A DNA stretch of 64,000 bases from Saprospiraceae bacterium (GTDB lineage Bacteria > Bacteroidota > Bacteroidia > Chitinophagales > Saprospiraceae): NCBI GenBank assembly GCA_025055285.1, contig JANWXM010000011.1, forward strand, positions 51,131 through 115,130, in the 5' to 3' direction. This document shows positions 38,448 to 50,300 of this stretch, piece by piece. Position 1 is the first letter of the stretch. Each line of letters begins with the position of its first letter. A program made the position numbers and the translations under genes. A model generated the notes under the pieces. That model was not told the DNA's origin. It saw only the letters and a program-made list of their open reading frames with translations, and did not search any database.

Positions 38448-39893
38448 TTAATACCCCAATTTGAGGCCCCATACCATGGGTAGCAGAAAATAGGCGAATG
38501 CAAGCAGGAGAAGTACGGCAATAAAGTCGAGCCACAGGCCAGCGCGAACCATATCGCGGGTGTTTAAGTAACCGGAGCTAAAGACAATCGTATTGGGCGC
38601 TGTGGCCACAGGCAGAGCAAAACCGAAGGAGGCAGCCACGGCAGCACCAAGCAATAGACCGAACGGATCCAATCCGATAGCATGCGATAGGGCGGCTAGT
38701 ACGGGCATCATGATGGAAGCTGTGGCGACGTTAGAGGCTATTTCGCTAACGAGTGCAACAACCGTAAAAACGATCAGGGCAATGAGTAATGGGTGACATC
38801 CTTCAAGGCCCTGCATTCGACTGCTGAGCCAGCCTGCTAGACCGCTGCTCTCGAAACCACGTGCTAACGCTAGGCCTCCACCAAAGAAAAAAAGCACCCC
38901 CCACGGTATTCGAGAGGCGGTAGTCCAATCCAATAACGCTTCGTGAAAATTAGCCTTCCCAGCCGGGACAATAAAGAGGAGCAAGGCGCCAAATATCGCA
39001 ACAGTGACATCGTTGCTATTGGGCACCCACCGATACCACAAGAGCGATCCCGAGAGCCAGCACAAGACTACAAACCCGAAGATAAGGCTGAGACGGCGTT
39101 CTGCGAGGCTAAACGGCCCCAAACGGTCTAAATGTTCCTTCAGCATTGAGCGATAGGCAAGCGTATCTTGATTCGGTTGTTCAGGAGGGTAGATGCGGAT
39201 CAGCAAAAGCCAGCACAACACGAGCAGCAGCACAGCAAAGGGAAAGGCAAAGGCAAACCACTGCCAGAAATTGACTTCTACATCCATCTCACGCTTTACA
39301 TAGCTTAAAAAAACGGCGTTGGTCGGTGTGCCAATTAGGGTAGCTACTCCGCCAATAGAACAGGCGTAGGCAAGGCCCAACATGAGGGCCTTCTGAAAAT
39401 TAGGATTACTTGTAGGACGCTCTTCTACTTGACTGCCTGCTACAGCCATGGCTACAGGAGTCATCATGACAGCAGTGGCAGTGTTCGAAATCCACATAGA
39501 GAGAAAGCCCGTAGCAATCATGAAGCCGAGCACAATACGCGCTGGTCGATTGCCCATCTTCCATATTAAATGGAGTGCGATGCGGGTGTGAAGATTCCAA
39601 CGTTCAATAGCTTGGCCAAAGAGCAAACCAGACAAGAATAGGAAAATGATTTCATTGCCAAACTCGGCCGACACTTTCTTGATGGGCATGATACCGCAGA
39701 GAGGAAACAGTACCAAAGGTAGCAAGGCGGTGACAGTAACGTGAACGACTTCGCTTATCCACCAGATAGCCATCCAGACGGTAATGCCTAAGGTCAGGCG
39801 AGCCATTGGGGTCATGTCCGGAAAAAGCGGTATGGCTCCAATAAAGGCGAAGGCTAGGGGACCGGCAATGAGAATAAGAGCAGAACGCCTCAT
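38448..39893 (-). CDS. SLC13/DASS family transporter
   Basis: 481-aa polytopic; 'MWISNTATAVMMTPVAMAV', 'GGVATLIGTPTNAVF', 'SEIASNVATASIMMPVLAAL'. Confidence 0.92.
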   Translation of the reverse strand: MRRSALILIAGPLAFAFIGAIPLFPDMTPMARLTLGITVWMAIWWISEVVHVTVTALLPLVLFPLCGIMPIKKVSAEFGNEIIFLFLSGLLFGQAIERWNLHTRIALHLIWKMGNRPARIVLGFMIATGFLSMWISNTATAVMMTPVAMAVAGSQVEERPTSNPNFQKALMLGLAYACSIGGVATLIGTPTNAVFLSYVKREMDVEVNFWQWFAFAFPFAVLLLVLCWLLLIRIYPPEQPNQDTLAYRSMLKEHLDRLGPFSLAERRLSLIFGFVVLCWLSGSLLWYRWVPNSNDVTVAIFGALLLFIVPAGKANFHEALLDWTTASRIPWGVLFFFGGGLALARGFESSGLAGWLSSRMQGLEGCHPLLIALIVFTVVALVSEIASNVATASIMMPVLAALSHAIGLDPFGLLLGAAVAASFGFALPVATAPNTIVFSSGYLNTRDMVRAGLWLDFIAVLLLLAFAYFLLPMVWGLKLGY

Positions 39894-40043
39894 GGTTAGC
39901 TTTTTGAGCTACCAAAGTAAGGCAGTAGAGGGAATCGGCTGCATACAGCCATTTTTAGAGAGGTAGCAAAAAGGAAAACGACATTCCTTGAAGGCAAGGA
40001 ATACTTTCTCATTTTTGAGCGCACATGCAAGGACGAATTCATC

Positions 40044-41151
40044 CTACTCCTCGGTCTCCACAGGCTTTGGATTGTTCTTCCACATTAGGTAAGCCTTTAA
40101 AAAGCCGTCTAAATCGCCGTCCAGCACAGCATCAGGATTGTGTACCTTATGTCCACTGCGCAGGTCTTTGACCCAGCGGTCGTCAAGGACGTAAGACCGT
40201 ATTTGGTTACCCCATTCGATTTTAGCTTTACTAGCCTCGATTTTTTCCTTCTCTTCCTGGCGTTTGCGCAGTTCGAGCTCGTAGAGGCGACTTTTAAGCA
40301 TTTGCAGAGCGCGTTCTCGGTTTTGATGTTGACTGCGCTCTGCTTGGCATTCCACCACAATGCCCGTGGGGATGTGCTTTAGGCGTACTGCCGACTCTGT
40401 TCGGTTGACGTGCTGTCCCCCTGCTCCAGAAGCCCTAAAAACGTCCATCTCGATATCGTCGGGTCGGATTACAATTTCAATATTGTCGTCTTCTACTAGC
40501 GGGTATACAAACACGGAAGCAAACGAAGTCTGCCGCTTTCCCTGAGCATTGAACGGGCTTACCCGAACAAGGCGGTGGACGCCGTTCTCGCCCTTTAGCC
40601 AACCGTAGGCGTATGGGCCGCGGATTTCTATGCTCGCTGACTTTATGCCCGCCGTTTCACCGGGTTGCTCGAAGATTTCCTCTACACTAAAACCCGCTTT
40701 CTCTGCCCACATTCGATACATGCGCAGCAGCATAGCCGCCCAGTCACATGCTTCCGTACCGCCGGCCCCAGCATTTATGGTCAGCACTGCGTTCATTGGA
40801 TCTTCCTTCTGATTGAGTGTGCTGCGAAACTCAGCATCGGATAACAGCGCCTCTGCCTTCTTGTACTGGGCATCAAGCTCCTCTTCAGAGGCCAAGCCCT
40901 CTTTGTGAAACTCGTACAATACCTCGAGGTCGTCTACTTCGCGCGCTATTTTGTTGTATTCCTCTACCCAGTTTTTATGCATTCCCAACATGCGCTGAAT
41001 TCGCTCAGCGCGTTTGGGGTCGCTCCAAAAGTTTGGATCGAGCGTTTGGCTATTTAAATCTTCTATTTCTTGGAGGCGGTTTTCAATGTCAAAGATACCT
41101 CCTCAGGACCGCCAATCGGTCCTTCAAATCTTTCAGTTGTTCTGCTGTCAT
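40044..41151 (-). CDS. prfB: Peptide chain release factor 2, with programmed +1 frameshift (complement(join(40044..41090,41092..41151)))
   Basis: Frame 1 from ATG at 41151: [20 protein letters not shown] then TGA at 41089-41091 in AGG AGG TAT CTT TGA C; +1 frame continues [48 protein letters not shown]... into the listed ORF, with '[16 protein letters not shown]' motif. Confidence 0.96.
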
Positions 41152-41181
41152 GGCGTTATGACTCACTCGTGGGAAGATGAA

Positions 41182-42027
41182 CTAGAAAGCTTCTACGTAA
41201 AAAACTAAGTCAGAGTTGGGTGGAATAGGGCCGGCTTGCTGAGCTCCATAGCCTAACTTGGATGGAATGAAAAATATTGCTTTGCCCCCTCGATTAAGGT
41301 GCATGACGCCTTCGTCGAATCCAGGGATCATTTGTCCGACGTTGGCAGGATAGATATAGGCTTCACCGCGTTGATATGAATTGTCGAACATTGTTCCATC
41401 CATCAAGCAGCCGTAGTAGTGCACTTTTACTTGTTCTCCTGTATTGATGGGAGAGCCATTGCCTTTTTCCTCGATATAGAGTTTCAGCCCTGAAGCTGTG
41501 GTGATTAGGTTCGCTAACGTTCCAGCCTTAAACTTTGCAAGAGCCTCCCGAGTTTTGTTTTGCACCGTGTGGAAACGCGCTTCTAGTTCGGCGCGCTGTT
41601 TGTCCTTTTCAGCTTTTGTGATAACGTCAAGCAAGACAATCTCGTGGCGCACCTCCTTGGCATCTTTCAGAGATGGTGGAACGAACCTCTGGATAAAGGT
41701 ATCAATTTCCTCGTATACAGTGCCGCTATCGCCTTCACTCATAAGCAGGAGCGCGTCATAAATAGGCGGCACGCGGACGGGTAGGTTATCTTTGGTGTAC
41801 ATCTGATATTCGCGTGGGCCGCCAAAGTTGCGCGCCGTACTGGACATGAGTGAGTCGCCTACCCATACATAGTGTTGAATTAGTACGTAGTCTGCAGGTT
41901 GTGGCTTAATGCCGGTTTTGTTTGTATGGTTAATAAAGCGGTAACCATGTTCCGTTTTGATGCCTTTGTTCTGGCATGCAGCCAATGAGGTAACTAGGAC
42001 GATCCATAACCCAAGTAGAAAACGCAT
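41182..42027 (-). CDS. FKBP-type peptidyl-prolyl cis-trans isomerase lipoprotein
   Basis: Lipobox 'LVTSLAAC' if started at the internal Met (42027); C-terminal FKBP 'VKVHYYGCLMDGTMFDNSYQRGEAYIYPANVGQMIPGFDEGVMHLNRGGKAIFFIPSKLGYG'. Confidence 0.9.
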   Translation of the reverse strand: MRFLLGLWIVLVTSLAACQNKGIKTEHGYRFINHTNKTGIKPQPADYVLIQHYVWVGDSLMSSTARNFGGPREYQMYTKDNLPVRVPPIYDALLLMSEGDSGTVYEEIDTFIQRFVPPSLKDAKEVRHEIVLLDVITKAEKDKQRAELEARFHTVQNKTREALAKFKAGTLANLITTASGLKLYIEEKGNGSPINTGEQVKVHYYGCLMDGTMFDNSYQRGEAYIYPANVGQMIPGFDEGVMHLNRGGKAIFFIPSKLGYGAQQAGPIPPNSDLVFYVEAF

Positions 42028-42082
42028 AGTGTTGAATTTTTTATGGAAATTTACGAAGCACGTTGTTTGCATAAACCGCTGC

Positions 42083-43087
42083 TCAACGGGTTAAGACATC
42101 TCGGTAGAGAGGTAAGATGGAGAGAAACTTATCAATTGTTGCCTTCAAGCTAGCGTTTGAATAGGCTCCTGCCGCATTTTTATGCCCACCACCATTAAAG
42201 TGCGTGCGACAAATTTCTTGTACGTCAATGTCTCCCTTTGATCGCAAACTAAGTTTGACGATATTTGGCTGATTGTGAATGAACGCGGCTAGTCGTACGT
42301 CGCGAATCGTGAGCAGGTAATTGACAATTCCTTCTGTATCGCCTCTTTGGATGTCGAAGGTTTCGTAGTCTTTACGCGTCAGCCAAATGTAGGCAGTGCG
42401 GTATTCAGGCAGATACACCATTCGGTGGGTGAAGCAATGTCCTAGTAGACGCAAGTATTTGATTTTATTTGAGTTAAAAATTTTATCTTGGACGTCGGTG
42501 TCATCCATACCGCGGTCAATCAGATCAGCAGCAATGCGGAAGATGCCGCTGTTTGTGCTGTACTTAAATGAGCCAGTGTCAGTAATAATGCCGGTGTAGA
42601 TACACTTGCCCACAATGGGCGTAATCTTTTGCTTGTCGTTCATGGCCTCGATGAAGCGATATACTAGTTCGCACGTACTACTGGCCTCTGGCTCTGAGAA
42701 GACAAAATCGGCAATTGGGTCAGGGTAGAGGTGATGGTCAATCAAGATGCGAGTGCCGGGTAAGTCTTTAATATACTCACCCATCTTATCGATACGATTT
42801 AATGCGTTGAAGTCTAGAAAGATAAAAACGTTTTTTCGGCTTAATACCCTTCTACACTCTTCTGTGTGGATGTCCCAAATAAGAATATCCTCTGAGGCGG
42901 GCAAAAAAGTAAACTCTTCTGGATACTCCGATGGGAAGAGGACGTGCACCGTATGGCCGTATTGTTCTAGGTAATGCTGCATAGCCAACGAGCTACCAAT
43001 AGCATCGCCATCCGGGTTGCGGTGCGATAGCACAGCTACGTTTTGCGGATAATGGAGAAGTTTCTTTAAAGCAGCTGGAACGACCAT
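42083..43087 (-). CDS. DHH family phosphoesterase (NrnA-like)
   Basis: 'VLSHRNPDGDAIGSSLAM', 'LIDHHLYPD', 'THFNGGGHKNAAGA'. Confidence 0.93.
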   Translation of the reverse strand: MVVPAALKKLLHYPQNVAVLSHRNPDGDAIGSSLAMQHYLEQYGHTVHVLFPSEYPEEFTFLPASEDILIWDIHTEECRRVLSRKNVFIFLDFNALNRIDKMGEYIKDLPGTRILIDHHLYPDPIADFVFSEPEASSTCELVYRFIEAMNDKQKITPIVGKCIYTGIITDTGSFKYSTNSGIFRIAADLIDRGMDDTDVQDKIFNSNKIKYLRLLGHCFTHRMVYLPEYRTAYIWLTRKDYETFDIQRGDTEGIVNYLLTIRDVRLAAFIHNQPNIVKLSLRSKGDIDVQEICRTHFNGGGHKNAAGAYSNASLKATIDKFLSILPLYRDVLTR

Positions 43088-43268
43088 AGGTGATTTTCAA
43101 AAACGAGTACTAGAGCGCTACATTTTACTTCAAGGGTTCTCTCCTTAAGTCTTCATGCCTTAACAGAATACTGAACGGCTTCCCAAAATGGCTGGCAAAG
43201 ATATGACATCTTCTAGCCTTTGTAGAGGTTCCAAGATTTTATTTTTTAAACCCTTTTAGATGGAACTT

Positions 43269-43298
43269 CTTGTAAAATAAAATCTTGTTCTAACTTTG
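43269..43298 (+). promoter_or_regulatory. Bacteroidetes-type promoter before ndk (CTTG-N18-TAACTTTG)
   Basis: TAACTTTG matches TAnnTTTG; TTG about 18 bp upstream. Confidence 0.45.
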
Positions 43299-43385
43299 CG
43301 CGCCACTTAACCCTTCGACAGAAGTATTCTTGGCCTACTTGCGCATTCAGGCAAATCCGACAGGTGAGTTCAATTTTTGCAACAT

Positions 43386-43805
43386 ATGGGCAATAGAACC
43401 TTTACCATGATCAAACCCGATGCCGTACGGGCAGGTCATATTGGCAACATTTTGCAGATGATTACGGCTGCTGGGTTCCGCATTGTAGCGATGAAACTAA
43501 CGCAAATGACCAAAGAGCGCGCTGGCCAATTTTATGCTGTCCACCGCGAACGTCCTTTCTATGATGAGCTCTGCACATTTATGAGCAGTGGGCCAATTGT
43601 GGCAGCCATCTTGGAAAAGGAAAATGCCGTAGAGGAGTTTCGCAAACTTATCGGTGCCACTGACCCTGCTAAAGCAGAACCTGGAACTATACGCAGTTTG
43701 TACGGCACTAGCGTAGGCGAAAATGCTGTCCATGGCTCCGACAGCGATGAAAATGCAGCGATCGAGAGCGCTTTTCATTTTAGCGGCATGGAGATCTATT
43801 GTTGA
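43386..43805 (+). CDS. ndk: Nucleoside-diphosphate kinase
   Basis: '[23 protein letters not shown]', '[26 protein letters not shown]'. Confidence 0.96.
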   Translation: MGNRTFTMIKPDAVRAGHIGNILQMITAAGFRIVAMKLTQMTKERAGQFYAVHRERPFYDELCTFMSSGPIVAAILEKENAVEEFRKLIGATDPAKAEPGTIRSLYGTSVGENAVHGSDSDENAAIESAFHFSGMEIYC

Positions 43806-44322
43806 TATAATTAGAGATCGGCTCCACCTTCCCGCCGACAATCTGAGGAAGCCAAAACACGCAAAGAAGTGCTGTTTCGCAGCATTTTAAGATTAATTTT
43901 GAGAAATGTAACGAACAATCCTCTAACTCTCGCATGGCTAACTTTAGCGGTTAAATGACCTTGGCGAAGCCCTCCTTCTTTTGGAAGGACCATCGCAAGG
44001 GCGAAAGTACCTCTTACTGCGTTTCCTGTGCTGCCAAAACCTCAAGAGAGAAGTTTGCCTGGTTAAGTTATCTTTTTACGACGGGTGTGCAACTTGTGCC
44101 GCTTGGTGCGCGAGCAATGGTTCATAGCGTTCGTATACGTCGTTTTGGCTACTCTCCAAGAGGAGAGGGCTCTTCCCTTATTGCCGGCAGTGGCCGAGTA
44201 CCAGGCTCTCTATGACGAAAATCATCGCCTCCAGCAGCTGAGGACTTCTTATTTTTGCTGACATTATTTAGCCTGGCTAGAAACGAATGGTTTTCCTTTT
44301 CAACTGAAAAAGAAAAAAATAT

Positions 44323-45465
44323 TTGCATATGAACACACTTGCCAACCCTGTACCGCATAAAGTAGCGGAAGATACGGACGATTTTTTCCCTATAAAGGGC
44401 ACAGACCATATTGAGTTTTATGTCGGAAATGCGAAGCAGAGTGCGCTGTATTATCAGGCGGCATTTGGTTTCGAATGGATTGGCTACATGGGTCCGGAAA
44501 CGGGCGTGCGCGATCGCGTCAGCTATGCGCTTCAGCAGGGCAAAGTCCGCATTGTACTTACGGCTGCTCTAACGCCCGAGCACGAAATCGCTCGCCACGT
44601 GGCTTTGCACGGCGATGGCGTAAAGGTGCTTGCTTTGGAGGTAGATGATGCTGAAAAACTCTATTACACAGCATTAGAGCGCGGTGCCGAAAGTGCTTTT
44701 GAACCCAAAGTACTGCGAGACGAGTATGGGGAGGTCGTCCTCGCTGCCATTAAAACATACGGCGAAACGATTCACACTCTTGTAGAACGAAACCGCTATC
44801 ATGGCCCATTTCTGCCTGGCTATCAACCGCGTAAAAGCATTTACCCTGTCAAGCCGGTAGGCTTCAAGTACGTAGACCATTGCGTAGGCAACGTAGAACT
44901 AGGTGCCATGAATAAATGGGTCAAGTTCTACCAAGACGTTATGGGCTTCAAGCTCCTCATTACGTTCGACGACAAAGACATTAGCACTGAGTATAGCGCT
45001 CTGATGTCCAAAGTAGTAGCCAACGGAAACGGCTACATCAAGTTTCCTATCAATGAGCCTGCCAAAGGCTTAAAAAAGAGTCAGATAGAAGAGTATCTTG
45101 ATTTCTATCGTTCGCCGGGTGTGCAGCACATCGCCTTAGCTACGGACGACATCATTTCTACAGTTTCGCAATTGCGCGCAAATGGCGTAGACTTCCTCTA
45201 CGTCCCTGAGACGTACTACGACGACGTCCCTGAGCGCGTAGGTAAAATCGAAGAAAACTTACAGGACCTTAAGCGCCTCAATATCTTGGTAGATCGAGAC
45301 GAAGACGGCTATCTTTTACAGTTGTTTACCAAGCCAGTTCAGGATCGGCCTACGGTATTTTATGAAATCATCCAGCGCCGTGGGGCAAAGTCGTTTGGCA
45401 AAGGGAATTTCAAAGCGCTCTTTGAAGCCATTGAACGCGAACAAGCCCTGCGTGGAACGCTCTAG
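44323..45465 (+). CDS. hppD: 4-hydroxyphenylpyruvate dioxygenase
   Basis: 380 aa; 'VDHCVGNVELGAMNKWVKFYQDVMGF', 'GVQHIALATDDI', 'LLQLFTKPVQDRPTVFYEIIQRRGAKSFGKGNFKALFEAIEREQ'. Confidence 0.95.
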   Translation: MHMNTLANPVPHKVAEDTDDFFPIKGTDHIEFYVGNAKQSALYYQAAFGFEWIGYMGPETGVRDRVSYALQQGKVRIVLTAALTPEHEIARHVALHGDGVKVLALEVDDAEKLYYTALERGAESAFEPKVLRDEYGEVVLAAIKTYGETIHTLVERNRYHGPFLPGYQPRKSIYPVKPVGFKYVDHCVGNVELGAMNKWVKFYQDVMGFKLLITFDDKDISTEYSALMSKVVANGNGYIKFPINEPAKGLKKSQIEEYLDFYRSPGVQHIALATDDIISTVSQLRANGVDFLYVPETYYDDVPERVGKIEENLQDLKRLNILVDRDEDGYLLQLFTKPVQDRPTVFYEIIQRRGAKSFGKGNFKALFEAIEREQALRGTL

Positions 45466-45544
45466 CCGCCGCTTTTGGCGTGGAGGAGGGGGAAGTAAAT
45501 GAGTGCCAAATGACTCTTTCTCCCCTCTGTAGGTGGGAAGGCTT

Positions 45545-46900
45545 CTAAATGCTTCGATTCGCGTCGAATTGCTCAAGGTAGTCAGCTACTCGACGCAAGA
45601 AGGAACCACCCAACATACCATCTATAATTCGGTGGTCGTAGGAAAGTGAAAGAAACATCATATGCCGAATGGCAATGACGTCTCCGTATTCTGTCTCGAT
45701 GACGGCAGGCTTTTTGCGAATTGCTCCCGTCGCCAAAATAGCTACCTGAGGTTGATGAATGATCGGAGTACCCATGACGTTGCCAAAAGTACCAACATTG
45801 GTCAAGGTGAACGTGCCTCCTTGGATTTCGTCGGGCTTTAGCTGATTCTGGCGCGCGCGATGAGCGAGGTCATTCACTACTTTTGTCAGCCCAATTAGAT
45901 TGAGGTGGTCGGCGTTTCGAATAACGGGTACGATGAGATTGCCATTAGGCAACGCCGTAGCCATGCCTATGTGAATGTCCTTCTTGACGATGATGCGCGT
46001 GCCGTCTACAGAGGAGTTTATGAGCGGGAAATCGCGAATGGCTCGCACGATAGCCTCAATGAAAAGAGGCGTGTAGGTGATGTTTTCGCCGTATTTGCTG
46101 CGAAACTCGTCTTTTACGCGGTTGCGCCACATTACGATAGAGGTCACATCAGCCTCGACAAAAGAAGTAACATGAGGGCTCGTTTGCTTACTCATCACCA
46201 TGTGCTCAGCGATGAGCCGGCGCATGCGGTCCATTTCGATGATCTCCACATTGCCTGACTCTGCAAGGGCAGCGGGCGAAGGTGTAGCTGCTGGTGCACC
46301 TGCTGTCGGCGCTGAAGGTGCTGTAGTTGCTGGCGAAGCAGAGGCGGCAACAGAGGTCGCTTTTCGTTGCTGAACGTAAGCAAGGATATCTTTTTTAGTC
46401 ACGCGCCCTTCTAAACCTGTGCCAGGGATTCGATCGAGTTCGGCTTGGGAGATACCCTCTTGGCGAGCGATCGTTCGCACTAACGGCGAATAAAACCGCC
46501 CGCTTTGGCTCGTTGGACGGAGCGTAGATTCAGCAAAAGCTGCTGACGCCAGCGACTCCGTCGGAACAGACATCGTCTCAGCAACGGCAGGTTTCTGACC
46601 ATCGCTCGGCACGGCAGATTCACTCACTGCTGGCGAAGCGACAGGTACAGCCGTCGCCGCCTCCGTTTCGATAATGGCAATGACAGTGTTAATAGGCACT
46701 ACATCGTTCTCTTTGTAAAAGACCTCTGCAAGAATACCCTCAACCGGAGAGGGCACTTCGCTGTCTACCTTGTCGGTAGCAATATCGAGTACCGGCTCAT
46801 CCAATTCTACTCGGTCGCCAGGCTTTTTTCGCCACTTTAAAATGGTGGCCTCCATAATGCTCTCGCCCATCTTGGGCATGATGAGTTCTACACGCGCCAT
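45545..46900 (-). CDS. Dihydrolipoamide acyltransferase (2-oxo acid dehydrogenase E2)
   Basis: Lipoyl domain 'VLDIATDKVDSEV', subunit-binding 'SPLVRTIARQEGISQAELDRIPGTGLEGRVTKKDI', catalytic 'LSYDHRIIDG'. Start set to MARVELIMPKMGES at 46900. Confidence 0.94.
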   Translation of the reverse strand: MARVELIMPKMGESIMEATILKWRKKPGDRVELDEPVLDIATDKVDSEVPSPVEGILAEVFYKENDVVPINTVIAIIETEAATAVPVASPAVSESAVPSDGQKPAVAETMSVPTESLASAAFAESTLRPTSQSGRFYSPLVRTIARQEGISQAELDRIPGTGLEGRVTKKDILAYVQQRKATSVAASASPATTAPSAPTAGAPAATPSPAALAESGNVEIIEMDRMRRLIAEHMVMSKQTSPHVTSFVEADVTSIVMWRNRVKDEFRSKYGENITYTPLFIEAIVRAIRDFPLINSSVDGTRIIVKKDIHIGMATALPNGNLIVPVIRNADHLNLIGLTKVVNDLAHRARQNQLKPDEIQGGTFTLTNVGTFGNVMGTPIIHQPQVAILATGAIRKKPAVIETEYGDVIAIRHMMFLSLSYDHRIIDGMLGGSFLRRVADYLEQFDANRSI

Positions 46901-47327
46901 TGTGTTGCAAACTATTTGTAGTAAAGCACCGCAAAGGTAGGGTATTGCAAACGGTTGCGCGTAAAAGCCCTCTGCTGCATTGTAAGTCGCGAGCTTTGCT
47001 GCAAGAGCGACTTTCTGCTCATCAAAAGCAACGCCCTTTGATTCTAAATCCCTCCAACTACACGTTGCTAGAATGCGCAACTGGGAATACCTACAGATAA
47101 AATTTTGCCCTTTGTGGTGCGTTCAACCCTTCGTTAGCTAGGTGCGATACTCAACCTGTTTTGCGTTTCAAGCGTTGATGACGACTGAAGTTATGCCCGT
47201 ACTTTTGGCGCTAAGCGGGACGCGCAGCAGTGGGCTGCTATAAAAAATAAATTTCTTTAAACTTTTTTTTATTGCCTTTTTTACCATATTTTATCGTAAT
47301 TCCCAATAAAAATTTAACTTTCAATTT

Positions 47328-50300
47328 ATGCGATACCTTTCTTTCCTCTTGCTAATAGGCAGTCTGTTGTATAGCACGGCATTAGAGGCCCAATATTTTG
47401 GTCGCAACAAACCGCGGTACCAAAAACACGATTTTCAAGTGCACGAAACAGAGCACTTTCGCATTTACGATTATTTAAAAAACCCAGAAAAGTTGCGCGA
47501 GTTAGCAGCAGCAGCTGAGTTGTGGTATCACATGCATCAAGCGGTGCTGAAAGACAGTTTTGTTGAGAAAAACCCGATCATCATTTACAGCGATCACGCC
47601 GGTTTTCAGCAGACGAACACCATTATGGGCGACATTAGCGTAGGCACAGGCGGTGTGACTGAGGGCCTGCGCAATCGCGTTGTATTCCCTGTAGCCTTGA
47701 CGAACCAACAAACCCACCACGTGCTGGGTCATGAATTGGTGCATGCTTTCCAGTACAAGCTCATTCTAGATGGAGATTCGACCACGATGCGCGATTTGGG
47801 GAATCTGCCGCTGTGGATGGTGGAAGGGCTAGCCGAATATTTATCTGTTGGGCGGATCGACCCCCACACTGCTATGTGGATGCGCGATGCAGTAAAGCAC
47901 GGTACTCTTCCAAAGAACTTCCGCGACCTAGAGGTGGGTAACTTTTTCCCTTACCGCTGGGGGCAGGCTTTTTGGGCCTTCGTCACAGGGCTCTATGGAG
48001 ATGAGGCCATTCATCCCTTGTTTGTCTATACCGCCCGTTTGGGCCTAGAAGGTGCCGTTCCTCTCGTGTTGGGCACCACAGCAGATTCCTTGGCTGCTGC
48101 CTGGATACGCTTACTGCGCAGCTACTACGGCCAATGGACAAGCAAAGGAAAGAAGGAGCGCTTTCCAGGCAAGCGCCTACTTTCGGATGAGAACTTTGGC
48201 TCGATGAATATTTCGCCTTCTATCAGCCCTAATGGTAAGTATTTCACGTTTCTCTCGGAGCGCAACCTCTTTTCTGTCGAACTTTATTTGGCTGATGCGC
48301 GCAATGGAAAGGTGCTGCGCAAAGTCGCTAGCACTGCCCAAGATGGGCACATCGACCAGTTTGACTTTATCGAAAGCGCTGGCACGTGGGCTCCAGATGG
48401 CGAGCGGTTTGCCTTCGATGTTTACGAACAGGGGCGAAGTGTACTTTTAGTGAAAGATGTCTTCTCGGGAAAAACACTTGACCGAATCACCATACCTGGC
48501 GTACCCGAATTTAGCCATGCAGCCTGGAGCCCTGACGGGCGCACCATCGTAGTGTCTGGATTGGTAAACGGTCAAACCGACTTGTATGCTTACGATCTGA
48601 GAACCAAGCGAGTACGCCGTCTGACGAACGATCGCTATTCGGAAATACACCCGGTTTGGAGTCGCGACGGTTCGCTACTTGCCTTTGCTACCGATCAACT
48701 CAGCATGGAACGCGGCCGAACCAACGGCGCTTGGCGGATGAACTTAGCCCTTATGGATGTTGCCAACGGCTACACCGAAATGCTCGATATCTTTCCAGCA
48801 GCTGATAACCTCAATCCTCAGTTCGATGCTCAGGGCAACCTGTACTTTCTGAGCAATCGCGACGGCATGCGCAACCTCTATTATTACGACCGGACGACAA
48901 AAAAAGTCTTCCAAGTCACAGAACTCGAAACAGGGATTAGCGGCATTACGCCATATGCTCCTGCTATTGCAATAGGGGGTGACCGCTTACTCTATACCCT
49001 TTATAACGAGGGTAAGTACGAAATCTATCAAGTTCGCACGGACGATCTAGAGAAAAAAGTTGTTTCAGCAGACGCCGTAGATCTAAGTCCGGCGGCTTTG
49101 CCGCCCTTCTTTCCGACTAAACGAGATGTAGTAAATACGAATTTGCGCCTGATGGATGCTCGTCTACGAGAGATGCTCGATACTTTCACTCTGCGCAAAA
49201 TGCCGTATAGAGCGCAGTTTTCTCTCTCTTATATCGGCGGGGGTGGCGGTATTGGCGTAACAACAGGTAATACTTCCTTTGGCGCAGCAACAGGTCTGGC
49301 TGGCGGGGTAGACATGCTCTTTGACGATATCCTGGGCAACAACCAATTATATGTAGGTTTGGCCGTCAATGGTGAAATTCAGGATGCTGCAGGAATCTTT
49401 TCATACATCAACAACAAAAGTCGTTGGTCATGGGGCGGAGCTTTCTCCCACATTCCTTTCCAATCCATTGCGTACTACGGTTTGCGCCAAACACAGATAG
49501 AGACCCGCCCCGGAGTAACAATCAATGCTCTAGAGGAAGTTTTAGGAGTGCAGCGCCTGTTTCAAGAGCGCTTGAGCGCTTTCCTGATGTATCCCTTTTC
49601 TGTTACGCGTCGCATAGAGTTTGGTGGGGCTTTCGAATTTTACAGCACGCGTTTAACGGAGTATTCCACTTTTTACGACCTTGCTACCTATCTCGCTATC
49701 GGTTCTCGACGACAGCGTATTCCTGGTTCTTCACAATTGTCGCTGTTCAATGCAAACGCCGCACTGGTGGGTGACAATTCATTCTTCGGTTTTACTGCTC
49801 CCTTACAAGGATGGCGCTATCGAGTGGGTTTGGAACAATTTTTTGGCGACTTCAACTTTACAACGGTGCTCATAGATGGGCGGCGGTATTTTCGCCTTCG
49901 GCCGTTCACCTTGGCTGTGAGAAGCTTGTCTTATGGGCGTTTCGGCGGCAATTCCGACCGCGTGTTTCCATTCTTTTTGGGCAATCCTTGGTTTGTACGC
50001 GGCTATGGATCGGACGAACTTTACACTGCTGACCCACGGCTGGCTGAGCGTATGATCGGTAACAAGGTGTCTGTTGCCAACATCGAGCTGCGCCTGCCCT
50101 TTTTAGGGCGAAAACCCTTGAGCCTAGTGAATTTCTTCTTGCCCATAGATTTGGGCCTTTTTGCAGATGGTGGCGTGGCTATGTTCAACTTTAGTGATTT
50201 AGAGAGGCCCTCCAGTCGTACGGGTCAAGTACATCAACCCATTTACAGCGTGGGCACCTCTATTCGGGTCAATCTATTTGGGGCGTTGATTCTGGAGCCT

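Noticed and set aside
27730-47325. AATTCCCAATAAAA occurring near 27737 and 47298 as a shared regulatory element
   Set aside because: A 14-bp match is expected by chance in 64 kb, and contexts are not comparable.
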